From Zymoseptoria tritici IPO323 (taxonomy: Eukaryota > Ascomycota > Dothideomycetes > Mycosphaerellales > Mycosphaerellaceae), in assembly GCF_000219625.1 (NCBI RefSeq), contig NC_018218.1:4960001-5024000 (forward strand): 64,000 nt of DNA, written 5' to 3'. This document shows, in pieces, positions 23,952 to 36,100 of this stretch. Position 1 is the first letter of the stretch. Every line of letters starts with the position of its first letter. The notes under the pieces are model-generated. The model did no database searches and was not told the DNA's origin. It saw nothing but the letters and a program-made list of their open reading frames with translations. The position numbers were made by a program, and so were the translations under genes.

Positions 23952-24916
23952 GCGAGGGTGAGAAGTGCAGCGATCACGGGAGAAGACGTCCAGAAGGGCA
24001 CGCTACATGCATCGTGTGATGGTTGAAAGTGTGGCAAAGCATCGGCGGTGCCATAGAAGCTGGATGAGCGAGACCTCCGCACAGTCTGCGGTAGGAAGGG
24101 AAGAAATTGAAGCTATGGGCACAAGAACAAGCAAAAGCGAATCAGAGGTGAGGTCGAAATGCCATTCGCAAAGCTGATTGCTCAATTTCGCAGTTCTCTC
24201 GTCTCTCGTTCTATTTGAGTGCATAGCTCGTTCGTCGCTCAAATCTTCAGCAAAAACTTTGGACACCGGACTTTAATGGATGTGCAGAGCCTTCGAGCAG
24301 TCCAAGGAAGTTAAGGCAAGGCCGCAGAGTTGATCATATGGCTGACTGTACTCACTTTCATTGTTCAGCAACCATGGTCTCTTCCGAGGTAAGGTTGAGG
24401 TCGCATTGTGAAGCTGAGCGCTCACTACACAGTCCACCACGCATACCTGATGTCAATGTGTGGGCATCACTGCGAAATCTGCTCAATCAATCCGTGCCTT
24501 CCTTCGCCGAGCTAGCTGCTGCCTTCCAGATGGAGCGATGATTAACGAGCAGAAAGCGCCATACGGCAAATTGCAGCAAGTGCCGTTGTCGGGTCGCCCA
24601 AGTCGCACTCACCTGCAGGAATGTTTCAAGGTTGCGATGCAACATTGAGCATCTCGCCATATTTCCTTATTCGCCGAGCAGCTTACCGCCGCAGCTTTCA
24701 CCCTCAGCACGATTTACTGCTTACATCGAATTTCGAGCAATAGCAACTTTACGGGAATCATACATCGGACGGCAAAGCTTCCCCTCGACACAATTTGAGG
24801 CCCACCGATGATGAGCAGTTGAACGGCCAGCTTTCCAGGAATCCAGTACACGACAGGAGATACCATCATCGCTTTGAAAGTTACAATTTGGACCTAGCAG
24901 TATCTCAACGCCAACG
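23952..24916. other. Intergenic
   Basis: Nearly 1 kb between two plus-strand genes. Only short overlapping frames are present (the longest is 87 codons, minus, 24003-24266) and none has a recognisable domain. It probably holds the 3' end of sgf29 and the promoter of the next gene. Confidence 0.4.
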
Positions 24917-27900
24917 ATGAACCACGATACGGGCCAGTCGAGCTCTCGCAGACACGATTCGCTACCAGACCCGAACGACGGAGTGGACACAGCCAAGATC
25001 GACCGCGACGATAGCGAGAACGAAGTAGATGCGGACAAGCAAGGCGGATCCAGAAAAGGTGCCGCTCTGCCTGCAAACCCCCGCGAGCTCGATACAAAGG
25101 CCTCGGGAAATGCCAGCGCAAAGTCCAAAGGAAAAGAAAGAGCATCGCTCGGTAGCGTGGAAAATATGTCCCACCCACTCGAGGAACAAGAATCAGAACT
25201 GAATGCCGACTCCGAATCGACCACCACAGCCATCCAGGAAGACAACGACAACCAAACTTTCTCGTCCAACGCTGTGACCGACTCTCCATCCCCGCGATCT
25301 TCTTCACCAGAATCAGCCATCCTGTCGAAACTCCGTTTGGCAATGTGGAATCGCCATCTGGTATCTCCTAAGTCCAGATCCACGCCCTCCAACATTGACA
25401 ACTTCGTCTTTCCCAATCCAGAGGACAAGGAAGAATTCTTTGCTCTTCTTGATGAAACCTATGGGACCTGGAGCTTAGCGGACAAGAGGAGGAAGTTGAT
25501 GGATATCTGGGCCGAGGACGAAGAGCGACGGAACGAGGAGGAAAAAGAGAGGTCGAGACAAAGTGGAACGTTGGCCGGACTCGGATCTTGGATCTCGGGT
25601 CTTACGATTGGCGGATGGACTCTGGGTGCCAGGAAGCGTGAAGAAAGCAGCGCTCGTGAAAAAGATGCTGATCCTCTCATTGAACTGGGGCCGATGAACA
25701 GTGGAGCCCTGAACTCCTCAGAACGGCGAGTAAAAAAAGAAAATGCTCCTCCAAGGATGAGGTTACCGGAAAGTTGGCGGTAGGTTTCCTCCTCGCCCAA
25801 GCACTGTTCCCCTTGCCTACAGACATGTAAATACTAATAGCCCAACCCTTAGGCCGATCGCTTCCTCGTCCTCCAGCTCTACACGCAGACTCCTTGAACA
25901 GCCACCACGAAGAAAGTCCGTGCAATATCACCCCGAGCATGAGATTCGTGAACTCGACCCGGAGTCTGCGACGCTCCCTAATGAAGGGAGTGTACGGGGT
26001 GAAGTTGGCACACAAGTCATCTCTGACGAAGCACGGGTCAAGGTTGCAGAAGGTAAGGAAAGGAGGAGAGTGAGGAGCCGCAGACGATCAGAGCAGTGGA
26101 GGCTTGAGAGAGAGATTGAGGAGGAGTGGGAGCGGGAGGTGGAGGCGAACACGAAGTTTAGAAAGAGTTATAGGAATGTTCGAATCCCTCGGAGACGGTC
26201 GGGAACGAGGAGAGAATACCGCGACGGGGAGGACGAAGAGATTGATTCCGGCAGAGCGCAAGAAACGGAGCATGTCGAGAATACTGGCGTATCACGAGCT
26301 CCTGGCGACGTTGTCCACGAAGCATCTGGGTTGGAATACGGCACATACGCGGTAAACGAAATCACCTTCCACACTAGTGTGCCAGAGACACTGCATCCCA
26401 GGACGACACTGGCGGAGCTTCTGGACTCCATGCCTGAGACGGGAGCGACGCCGATTAGGGCTCCGCCGATTGTCGAAGATGCGACGAACAATGGGACGAT
26501 CGTGCGCCGGAGCTTGGGTATCCGAGGATTCTTGGCGCAATTCCTGGATGAAATAGGGAACGAGATCATGCCTGGTCTTGAGGACTCGGATTCTTCAGGG
26601 AGTGAGAGCGAGTCTGGCGCTGAGAGTATGCTTGAGACGGAAGACGAACCAGAGAATACCAGGACAACAGCTTCTACGGACGACTTGGAGCACAATGGTA
26701 TTACAGACGAAGAGGTCATCGATGCCATGCTGCGAGGCTATACCCAGGATCATCGAGAGTCGACCTATGATGGAGGGCCTATACAGAAGCTCGACTCTGC
26801 TATCGATCTTCTTGAGAAGGAAAAGGCTGGCCCGGCGCCAAAGCCGATGAAAGCTACGCTACCTACGATTTCGACTGTTCCAAACATCCTGGCAAACTCA
26901 ATGATGGGAGTGACACAGGATGTCTCACCCGAAACCCCGTCTACGCGAAGACGCCGAAAGAAGGTATCTCGCAGCTCTCCCTCAACCCCCACGCCCTCTC
27001 CCTCTAAGACATCGGCACCGCAAGCCGACCTTGATGATCTACCCAGTCCGTCTGTGTAGTGCGCAGGCAGGGGAGACATCGATCATTCGTATTCGCCACC
27101 CGCAGAGGGTTCAAGATGTTCGCCGCCGGAACAAAAGCGGAATGTGCCCGAGGAAGAGTTGGATGGAGGACTGGCGGCAACATTGATGTGTTTGGCTGCG
27201 AGAGTGGCGGAAGAACCCGATCCTTTGCGCTTTTTGGTTGGATATAAGCCACTTTCAGCAATACGAAACGAACGACAACATGCTGTCGGTTCCGAGTCCG
27301 ATGCTGCGAGTGCGAGACCTCCCAGCATCGCGACTCCCAGCAAGACATCTTCTCCACCCACCCTGGCGCGATTCCCAATCCCTACTTGCTTTGAGACTTC
27401 GCATACAGACCCATATAATCAGGACTTCGACAATGCTCTCGAAGAGTCCTACAATTCTCTCGGACTGCTCTCAATGTTTAGCAACGACCGCCAAACTCCC
27501 ATCTCGGAACAAGTCCGAACCGCGTTGCGCAGCGTGGACGAAGCAACAAGAGAGAAATACGCTCAGCATATCTGGTCGATGGGCCTACGAAGTCTATGGG
27601 CGAAGTTGCGGCAAGATCCTGCAAGCCCGAGAGTGGATGCGCCAGAGTCTGGAGACATTGTCATCACGATCACGGAGGTTGGTGACGACGAAGATCACGA
27701 CGAGACGTATGAGCCATATCCTACCTTCTCTGTGAAGGGCTTGGGAATTCTGCCTGACCCCAGTGACGATGGCGAGGAGGATGGTGAGGATGAACTTGAG
27801 TTGTTAATGGAGGCGGAGAGGATTGCGGAAAGGGCGAGGAGGAGGAGCGATGATGGCAATGGAGGGATGGAGGGCGATGTGGAAAGCGAGGAAGAGAGGC

Positions 27901-30900
27901 GGAGGAGGTTGCAGAGATCTCCGCGACTTGTACCCAAGGTTCGCATTGGTGGTGTCACTTCGATTTCGGACCCGGCTCCGCAATTGCTCGATTCACCCAG
28001 GCGGGGCGAGAATGCAGATGGTGCAGGAATGGATGAAGATGTTGAGAATGAAGAGGAGAGAATGAGAAGGCTGCAGGGGTCCCCACGAGTTATGAGAATG
28101 AATAGGCGACCGCAGGTGCCGGATGGAGCGCAAGGCATCAGGCTTGTACAGCGGATGATTGCTGCTGAGAAGGAGGCGGGAATGAAAAGGTTGATGGACT
28201 CGATTAGTTTGAGTAAGGATGCTGGAGAAGACGAGGAGGAAGAGGATCTGTATACCTCGTCGCCGTGGAAGACATCTATGGCTGGCTCGGTCGATGGTTC
28301 GATGGAAGAAGAGCTGTATACCTCGTCGCCTCGAGAGAAAGCCACTGCCAATGCGAGGCTTGAGGTTGATGAGCTGCAGCTGTTTCCGACTGATCCTTCG
28401 GGGGTAAATCCAACAGCAATGGAGAAGGACATGCGTCAAGATTCTGGAGCCGAAAGTTCAGCTTCGAGTCTCATAGACGAGGCAGACAGTGGCTACGAGA
28501 CGACGAACGCTGGCCAAAGGCCATCAACAGCTCCCTCTGCCCCGATTGCAGTTCCAGCTACGAGTCGCTCAGCCTTCGATCAGACTCCACCCGACGTGGT
28601 CCCGCTGTCTCTTACGAAACAGACTTCGGCCACTTCGACCTCCATCCCATCTGCACCGATCCCCATTCCTGTGGGATCAAAGCCAATCCGACCCTCAATC
28701 ATTATCCCATCAAAACCACCTATCGAGCCGGCTCCACTGTCCGCAACGTCCGTCAACGAAAACAACGATCCCAGTTCTATCAGCCCAAGATCAACATCCA
28801 GCTCGACTAGCGCAAGTCGACAGCTTTCTTTCAACCTCGACGGCACGGCTCAAGACTAGAAGCCTCGAAGTCCGAAGTCGCCGGCGAGCATGAGCTATCC
28901 AAAGATCGAGTCGTCGTTTGCAGGACGCAATCGAAGTGGTAGTAAAGGTGGAAGTGGGCTCGAGCAGATGAAGAAGTCGCTCCGCATGACTCCAATTGCG
29001 GCCAAGGGAGAGAGTGTTGATCAGGCGATCTCGAGGGTCTCGGGGTTGAAGAGACCGGAACGACCGAAGGTTGATGAGTTAGATTTTGAGAGTAAGAGGC
29101 CGAAGGAGAAGAAAGAGGTTGGCCCGGTAGTGGTAGCAACCGAACAGCTGGAGAATGTGTCGCCAACGGACACTGCAGTCGGGTCGAAATCAGCCCCTAT
29201 TCCTACGAGAACCGCATCGTCTTCGAGTCAGATTCCACGACCTGCGACGAGACATCGAAGAAGCGATGCAATCAGTTTGAGCGAGGAGGAGCAGCCACAG
29301 TGTACGTAACACGCCTTTTCATGTATGCACTAGCTAAAACTCCATTCACTTTCGCACTTGATCCTGCCCCACATGCGTTACAAACGGCGCTAGCAGGGTC
29401 ACATGCATTCGAGATCGCACTGCAAGCTCCCTTCACTATCTCTACTGCTCCAGAACGGCTACATTTCCCGCTATCTACTACCGCGTCATCATCTACACAG
29501 TACCTTATCGTTTGCTGACTTGTCACTCATCCTACCGACATAGTCAACTTCATCTCCTCAGCAAACGGAGCAGACATGGACAGCACGAGCGAAGTGTCCT
29601 CACGAGGCAAAGAACGCGCGGCGACCGAGCAAAGCGCAACTTCCACCCCCACCGAGCGAGATGAGCGCCACGACTCCGGCGACTTTGCAAGTGACCTGAC
29701 CGCTAGACTCGCCAGCATTCGCACCAAAGGAATCAAGAAAAAACCAGGAGGACCTCTGCCAGCTGGATTAACAACTACAAGGACCGACACCGTGGTTAAT
29801 AACGACACTGTGCCTCGAAGTCTGCCTTCTGGATGGATCAGGGGTCTCGTCCAAGATGTTGCACAGGAAGAGCAAATACCACCTCGTTCGCCGCGACCGG
29901 CGCGGTCGGCTTTATTTGGTCCAAGCTCGCCCACCACAGCGGATATGGAAGCCCTCGGAGCATTCGTTGCATCTAGAGGAAACGTCACGTATAGCTCTAG
30001 GCCACCTATACCGCTCGCAGGTCCACGAGAACAACCGCCTTCTAAGAGAAAACGAGTCTCTTTCTCAACGGGCAAAGATGCGAAAGTGCCGCCTGTTCCT
30101 CCGGCCGCACACATTGTGCCATCGACACCCAAGCTCTCATCTACAGGTTTCGGCGCTGAGTTTCCAAAGCTGGCTAAACCACCAAGCAATGTCCTCCCTC
30201 TCAGCCCTGCTGTTGCTAGCGAGAAACAGGCTGATGACAGCGCCGTCCCTGTGGAAATGAAGAGGACAAGAAGCAAGAGTCGCGGCCGTAAAGAGGAGCG
30301 CAAAGAGGAAGAAGTCATGGCCGATCACCCTGTTATTCTTTACTACGCCAACACTCACCGATATGTGTTTCCATCTCTCGACGCATTCTTGGGCGAGCTG
30401 GCTCCCGTCGTATTCCCTCAGCCGACGACTGATGTCGCGGAGATCGAGCAGCGTTTGCAGGAGTTTGTGGTTCGCTCGCGAGAGAGCTTGTCGGCACTTG
30501 GGGGGCTGCGTCTGACGCCGGCACAGGAGGAGGAGAGGAAGGCTCGTTTGCAGCGGCGGTTGGAAGGGTTGACGGAAGTACAAGCTGTAACAGAGGGGAT
30601 TCTTGGTGTTGCTCCTGGTGGAAGCAGCGTGCTTCTTACAAAGAAGGGTCAGCAGCAGGGTGGTGAGCTCGTGGCTCAGATGGACGAGGAGAAGCAGCAG
30701 CGTGGTATGTTGTTTCCCTGGCTTCTGACATGTGATGGCACGCTAGTCGTGGTCCACAGCTTCCTCTTTCAGTCATACTGACATGTCACAGAACAGCAGA
30801 GCAAAGAGCGCTTCCGGGACGAGATCAAGAAAGCGATCATCGAGGAGCAAGGCGACAGATCAGCAGAAAGGGATGAGGAAGTGAAGGAAGAATATCACGA

Positions 30901-31330
30901 CTCCGAAGCACATCTCATCCCGCCCAGCGCATATCGAGACCGAAGCCCCACCAAGATTCCTCAGCCACAGCTGGAGCGCCTCACTTCACGAGCTCCTGCA
31001 TCAACAACATTGGAAGGCTTCATCCCGACTTCTTCCTTCTACCGCCCTTCTTCTTCTATTTACAACCTCATCCTAGGAATCAAAGACGACAGCAACGATC
31101 ACAAACCCATCGCGCCCGAGAGTAACGAGACTCCCTCCACGGACAGTGCAAGCTGGGTCGAAGACACTGCTAGTACCGCTTCCAACGACACTGCAGCTGG
31201 TCCATCTAGCATCGCCGACGAAGACGCCAAATCCGACGATAGCAACATTGCAAATCCTGCGACCTCTCCGTCCGTTGAGCGCGCCGAAGGCGCCGACCTT
31301 GGACTCCGCCCGGAGCGTGGATCTCAGTAA
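24917..31330 (+). CDS. Very large disordered acidic protein, unknown function
   Basis: Proposed six-exon gene: 24917-25779, 25853-26963, 27060-28811, 28860-29301, 29544-30704 and 30792-31330, 5868 nt, 1955 aa. Introns 1, 4 and 5 have strong sites (GTAGGT, GTACGT, GTATGT). Intron 2 (96 bp, GTATCT...GTGTAG) and intron 3 (48 bp, GCAAGT...GACTAG) each remove a single in-frame TAG that otherwise separates long frames in the same phase. The protein is rich in Ser, Glu, Asp and Pro with no domain I recognise. It holds internal repeats, EEERRRRLQRSPR echoed by EEERMRRLQGSPR and LYTSSP twice. A more ordered part near the C terminus reads HPVILYYANTHRYVFPSLDAF and leads into a Glu/Arg/Gln-rich helix. 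Gene predictors may split it into three or four genes; the repeated phase continuity argues against that. Confidence 0.65.
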
Positions 31331-31344
31331 ACAACACACCGAGC

Positions 31345-32331
31345 ATGGCCAATCCGAACGGGATCGGTGCGCAAAATGCCGCCATGTACAGTGGGATGAA
31401 TGGATCAATCATGCCTTCAGCCGGTCACTACAGCGATATGCAGACGTTGATGCAGAATATGGAGAGCTTGAGTGGATGGCTTGAGCAGAATCGGCAGGAG
31501 TGGTCACAAGTGCAGGAGGGCATTGCAAGAGTGGAGAGATTACAGGTTGGTACTTCTTTGCATAAGAGCATCTTGTGGATATCATGGTGCAAGAGCATGT
31601 TGGAGACTGTGCAAATTGTGGGAGAGGACATGGATCCTTGTCTGTCGCTGCTAGGAGGAGGGAATATTACACCTTCATTATACCTCATCTGTTGTGCATC
31701 ACTCTGCCTGAGTCTAAGCTTACACTCGACTTCTCCACAGGGAAGACTTACTTCGAACGGATCATTGCCTCAAATCAACGGTGACGCACAAGGTGAGCTC
31801 AGCCCTGACATGCCCTATACACGCACCCTCTAACTTTTAGATCCAGCACCACTCGAAGAAGACAACACCACTCCGACAATAACCCAGCTCCAAACCGCAC
31901 TCTCTCAAACCACAGCCCGCCTGTCCTCCCTCGAACGAGTATACAACGATCAACTCCGCCTACAAACCCTCTACGAAGAGACCTTAACCGACACAACCGA
32001 GCGTATACGACAATACTGCTTCGAGCAGCAAACGCATATCATCGCTTTACATCAACACTATACGACCCTGCTCTCACAAGCTCGAAGCGAGTTGGTGGAA
32101 GCTCAGGTGACGCATCAAGAGTGGCAGGCGGGATTGCAGAGGGTGAGCGAGGGTGTGAGAACAGCAATGAAAGAGCGGGAGGATGAAGTGGAGCCTTGGA
32201 GGAGGAAGGTGGCGGCGTTGAGGGAGGAGAACCGGGTGTTGAGACAGAAGGTCGGGTGGCAGCCGGTGACTGAGGCGGAGGATGAAGAGGATGGGTATGT
32301 TGCGGAGGAGAGAAGACCGAGGGTGGAATAA
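31345..32331 (+). CDS. Coiled-coil protein, conserved in filamentous fungi, unknown role
   Basis: Exons 31345-31545, 31741-31792 and 31841-32331, with introns of 195 and 48 bp, 247 aa. The second exon is only 52 bp. After a short Gly/Ser leader (residues 1-30) nearly the whole protein is predicted helix: a first coiled coil with SGWLEQNRQEWSQVQEG, a short linker, then about 150 residues with QLQTALSQTTARLSSLERVY, HIIALHQHYTTLLSQARSEL and ALREENRVLRQKVGW. The ending RVLR-x-KVGW is one I associate with an uncharacterised Pezizomycotina family. The start lies 14 bp after the stop of the large gene upstream, unusually close for separate fungal genes, so shared transcription or a longer 5' model is possible. 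Confidence 0.75.
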
Positions 32332-33177
32332 ACGCGATGGAGATGGGAATACGGATATGACTTGGAAAGCAGGATACCAACACGGGCATGAATATGGCAT
32401 TCCAACGGGGGTATGGACTACAGAAGCATCACACGAGGCGCTGCATGGGCTTGACAACAGGCATCGAGGACATGACGACTGCATGATAATGCGAACATCG
32501 AGGAGAAATGAACAGTCAGAATCCTTTCAGGCGATCTCACGCCATTTTCCAACCGAGCATACTCCGCAGAGTGCCTAGCACCGTCTAGGGCACAGGGAGA
32601 GCAAGGACTGCAGCAAACATGGCAATTTTACTGCAGCGAGGTTTGTATGCTGCATTCACAAATGGAGACGCTAACAATTGGTAGCCTTTGTCCCTGCAAA
32701 CCTGCAGCCACCACGTCCTGCATTCAAATTTCATGCAGAGCATTTTCGAGCAAGTCCAAGAGCTGAGCAGCAAGTCCCAGAGCTGAGCAGCAAGCATTCT
32801 ACAATGCATAGCGTTTGGCGTGGCCTTTGTCCCACGGCCTGTCAAGCATATTCGCGCAAGCAACAACCGACTCAGACAATGTCATATCGTGACTGGAACA
32901 TGCAATCTCCTACCATCTGGTTTGCTAAACTTCCAACGATCCAATCGTCCCATTGTCCAAGCTAGCCAAGCGGATTGCCAACGCAAATCAACACAACAAG
33001 ACGACCACGATCGATACTTAACCCCATCCGCTCGTCTTCAGCAAGACTATCTCCTCCTCGTCACACAACGCTCTCCGGACATTAACGATCGACAACCATA
33101 AATTTCCAATCCCAACCCGAAACAAATCACTCCAGCAACACACTTTCAACCAACACGAACGAACGAACTCAGCAACC
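32332..33177. other. Intergenic, Argonaute promoter
   Basis: This holds no supported gene. A direct repeat of 16 bp (AGAGCTGAGCAGCAAG at 32759-32774 and 32779-32794) lies in it. The 180 bases before the Argonaute ATG are rich in CAAC/AACA tracts typical of fungal 5' leaders. Confidence 0.45.
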
Positions 33178-36100
33178 ATGTCGACCAACGCATGGACTCA
33201 ACCCAGCCCCTGGACTCGCGCCGACATGATCGCCAACGCTCCGACCTTCACGCCGGTTGGTGCTGGTGCTTTCCCGTGTGCTACTTCGCCGGTCAAGAAT
33301 GGTGCTGGTCGTGGTTCTGTCGTTGATGGTATGGCTGGTTTGCGCTTTGGTGAGGCGCCGAAGTTTGGAGAGGTGCAGGGTCATGATGGTGGATTTCGTC
33401 AGGCTGCCGGTCCAGGAGGAAGAGCTGGGAATGGCGGTGGTCAATACGGTGTAGGGCAGGGAGGAGGATATGGTGGGGGTCTCAACAACTATGGCAGGAA
33501 TGGTCAAGGAAATGGTCCGCCAGCTAACAGTGGAGGTGATCGCGGTCGTGGTGATCGTGGTGGTCGCGGTGATCGTGGTGGTCGCGGTGATCGTGGTGGT
33601 CGCGGTGATCGTGGTGGTCGCGGTGATCGTGGTGGTCGCGGTGATCGTGGTGGTCGCGATGGCGGCCGTCCTCCGAATCCTCAATCCCGGATTTTTACTT
33701 TCGCCGACATTCGCACGGAAGGCGAGGCTACAAATGTTCGAGCAGCACTCGAAGCAATTGACAAGCACGCGAAAGAGATTGCGAAGGAGACGCAGACCGA
33801 CCCTGGCACCATCAGGAAGCAACACGGTCTTCGAGCTGACTTTGCCAAGGAAGGGCGCAAGGGAAAGGTCGCAACGAACTATTTGACTTTCAAGCACTTG
33901 CCCAAGAAGATGTTCGTGTATTCGATCTACATGGTTCGACCAAAAGGCTTCTCGGTGAAAAGGCGTGCCGACAGAAAGCTTGTGCTCGACACTCTCCGCT
34001 CAGAAATCCCCGAGCTTGCGCGTTCAACTAAATGGGCCACTGACTACACCAACATCTGGAGCACCGAGGATCTTTTCAACAAGACCGACAAGAAAGATCC
34101 TGTTTTCTCACTGAATGATCGTGAATACATCAACGAGTGTGGTGTTCGGCTTCCGATCAAACTACTGGAGATTCACTACGTCAACACCATCGACTGCAAT
34201 GTCGATGTTGCAGATTGTTTCCACGTCGCTGGCGCAGTTGCTGCCACCGACAGTCGTCCAACGCTTCTGATTCGCGGTCTCAATGCATTTCTCACACAAG
34301 CTGCCCGAGAGCCACCACACACTTTCACATTCACGAGCGGTAGCAAGGCTTTCGACTCGAGCACTCACAGCGAATTGGAGGGTGGCCTGAGCACATTCCG
34401 GGGCTTCTTCCTCTCAGCGCGGCCGGGAACTAATCGGCTGCTTCTGAACGTCAACATTGCCACTTCTGCTTTCTTCCAAGTTCAGACGGTGCAACATCTG
34501 CTGCGCCTGAGCAGTCGACTTGACACTCCCAAAAAGCGGCAAGGGCTGCTCAAAGGCCTCAAAGTCGAAATCAATTACAAACCAAGCATTGACTGGGATC
34601 ACAATGCACAGTTTCGGTTCATTCATGATGTCTCAAGCGATCTCGCGAGGGACATGAGATTGACAGGGCGTGAAACGCTCAACGAATGGTTCACCAACGG
34701 CAGGAACAGTGGCGATGCCCTCTATCCGGCGCAGCGACCAGATATTGACCGCAATGCATATTCCATTCTGGTCTCGACGAGCAGCGGAAAACTTGCCACG
34801 AAGACTGAGTGGTTCCCTGCCAACATGCTCGACATCGTGGAAAACCAGCGTTTCGGTGGTATGCTCGAGAGTGAGCAGACGAGCGGCATGATCGATGCTG
34901 CTCGCAAGATGCCCTTGGAACAAGGCGGTCTTATCCTGCAAGACGGCCTCAATATGTTCGGCCTTCGCAATCAGCAGCCCAACACCGGTCTGGCAGGATT
35001 TGGAGGTTTGAAGACGGCTGAGAAACTACTCGAGATCGACGCAACATACCTGAACCCACCCTCCGTCACGTACCTGGACCCAAACACCAATATTCCTAGA
35101 CCGCGCTCGGTTGAAGCGGCCTCCTGGGATCTGCTCAACGTCAGATTCGTGGTTGCATCCCGTCTGGAAGACCTGTACTGCCTCAATCTCAGCAACTTTT
35201 TCGACAACTCCCGCGAAATCGAAAAGATCTTGCTCGAGACCAGGAGTGCTTTAAACCGCCACGGAGTTTTCGGTACACAAGGTCCACCGCCATTCAGATT
35301 CGTGGATGTGTCCAGCACATACAACGATTTGCGCCGCTTCGGTCACTCGCCTGATTATGAGAAACTGCTACGATCCGTTCTTGCGCCGCTCACACGCAAC
35401 AACCGTGTGCCGATTGTATATGTGCTGATCGACAAGAAGAACCAAGACATCTACGCATACATCAAACGAGTCGCTGAGCTCCAACTCGGCATTCAGACCG
35501 TGTTCTGCGTTGCCAGCCGCCAGAGATGCGACAAATTCAACGCCCAGAGTGCGTCCAACATTGCTCTCAAATTCAACTTGCGAGGATACGGTATCAATCA
35601 CACCCTCGGCGAAAAGGACTTTGCTGCTATCCGTGGTCCTAACTGTTCTGTCGACACCATCGTTCTCGGCGCAGACGTCACTCATCCTCCGAACAACGCA
35701 AGCCCTGGAACGCCTTCGATTGCAGCGGTCGTCGGCACCGTCGACAAAGACTTCATGCATTTTCCTGGATCCATGCGCCTTCAACGCAGCAAAAAAGAAG
35801 AGATTGTGGAGCTTGGTGATATGGTCAAGGAGCGCCTGATCGACTTCTATCACGAGAATGACCATCTACCCAGACGTGTCTTGTTCTATCGTGACGGCGT
35901 GAGCGAGTCACAGTACGACAAAATCCGCTCATTTGAGATTCCACAGATTCAAAAAGCCTTCAATTGGGCTGCTGAGTACATCGCATGGGAGGAAAAAGGC
36001 TCAGACCTCAGCAAGCCACTGGACAGCAAGCGCGCCCCGTGGCCCACGCCCAAGCCGATGGAGAAGAACCCAAAGTCGAAAGACTTCAACGATATCGTGT

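Noticed and set aside
28857..28859. Programmed stop-codon readthrough in the 1955-residue gene
   Set aside because: The context after TAG is not a known readthrough signal. An in-phase GCAAGT...TAG intron explains the stop more simply.
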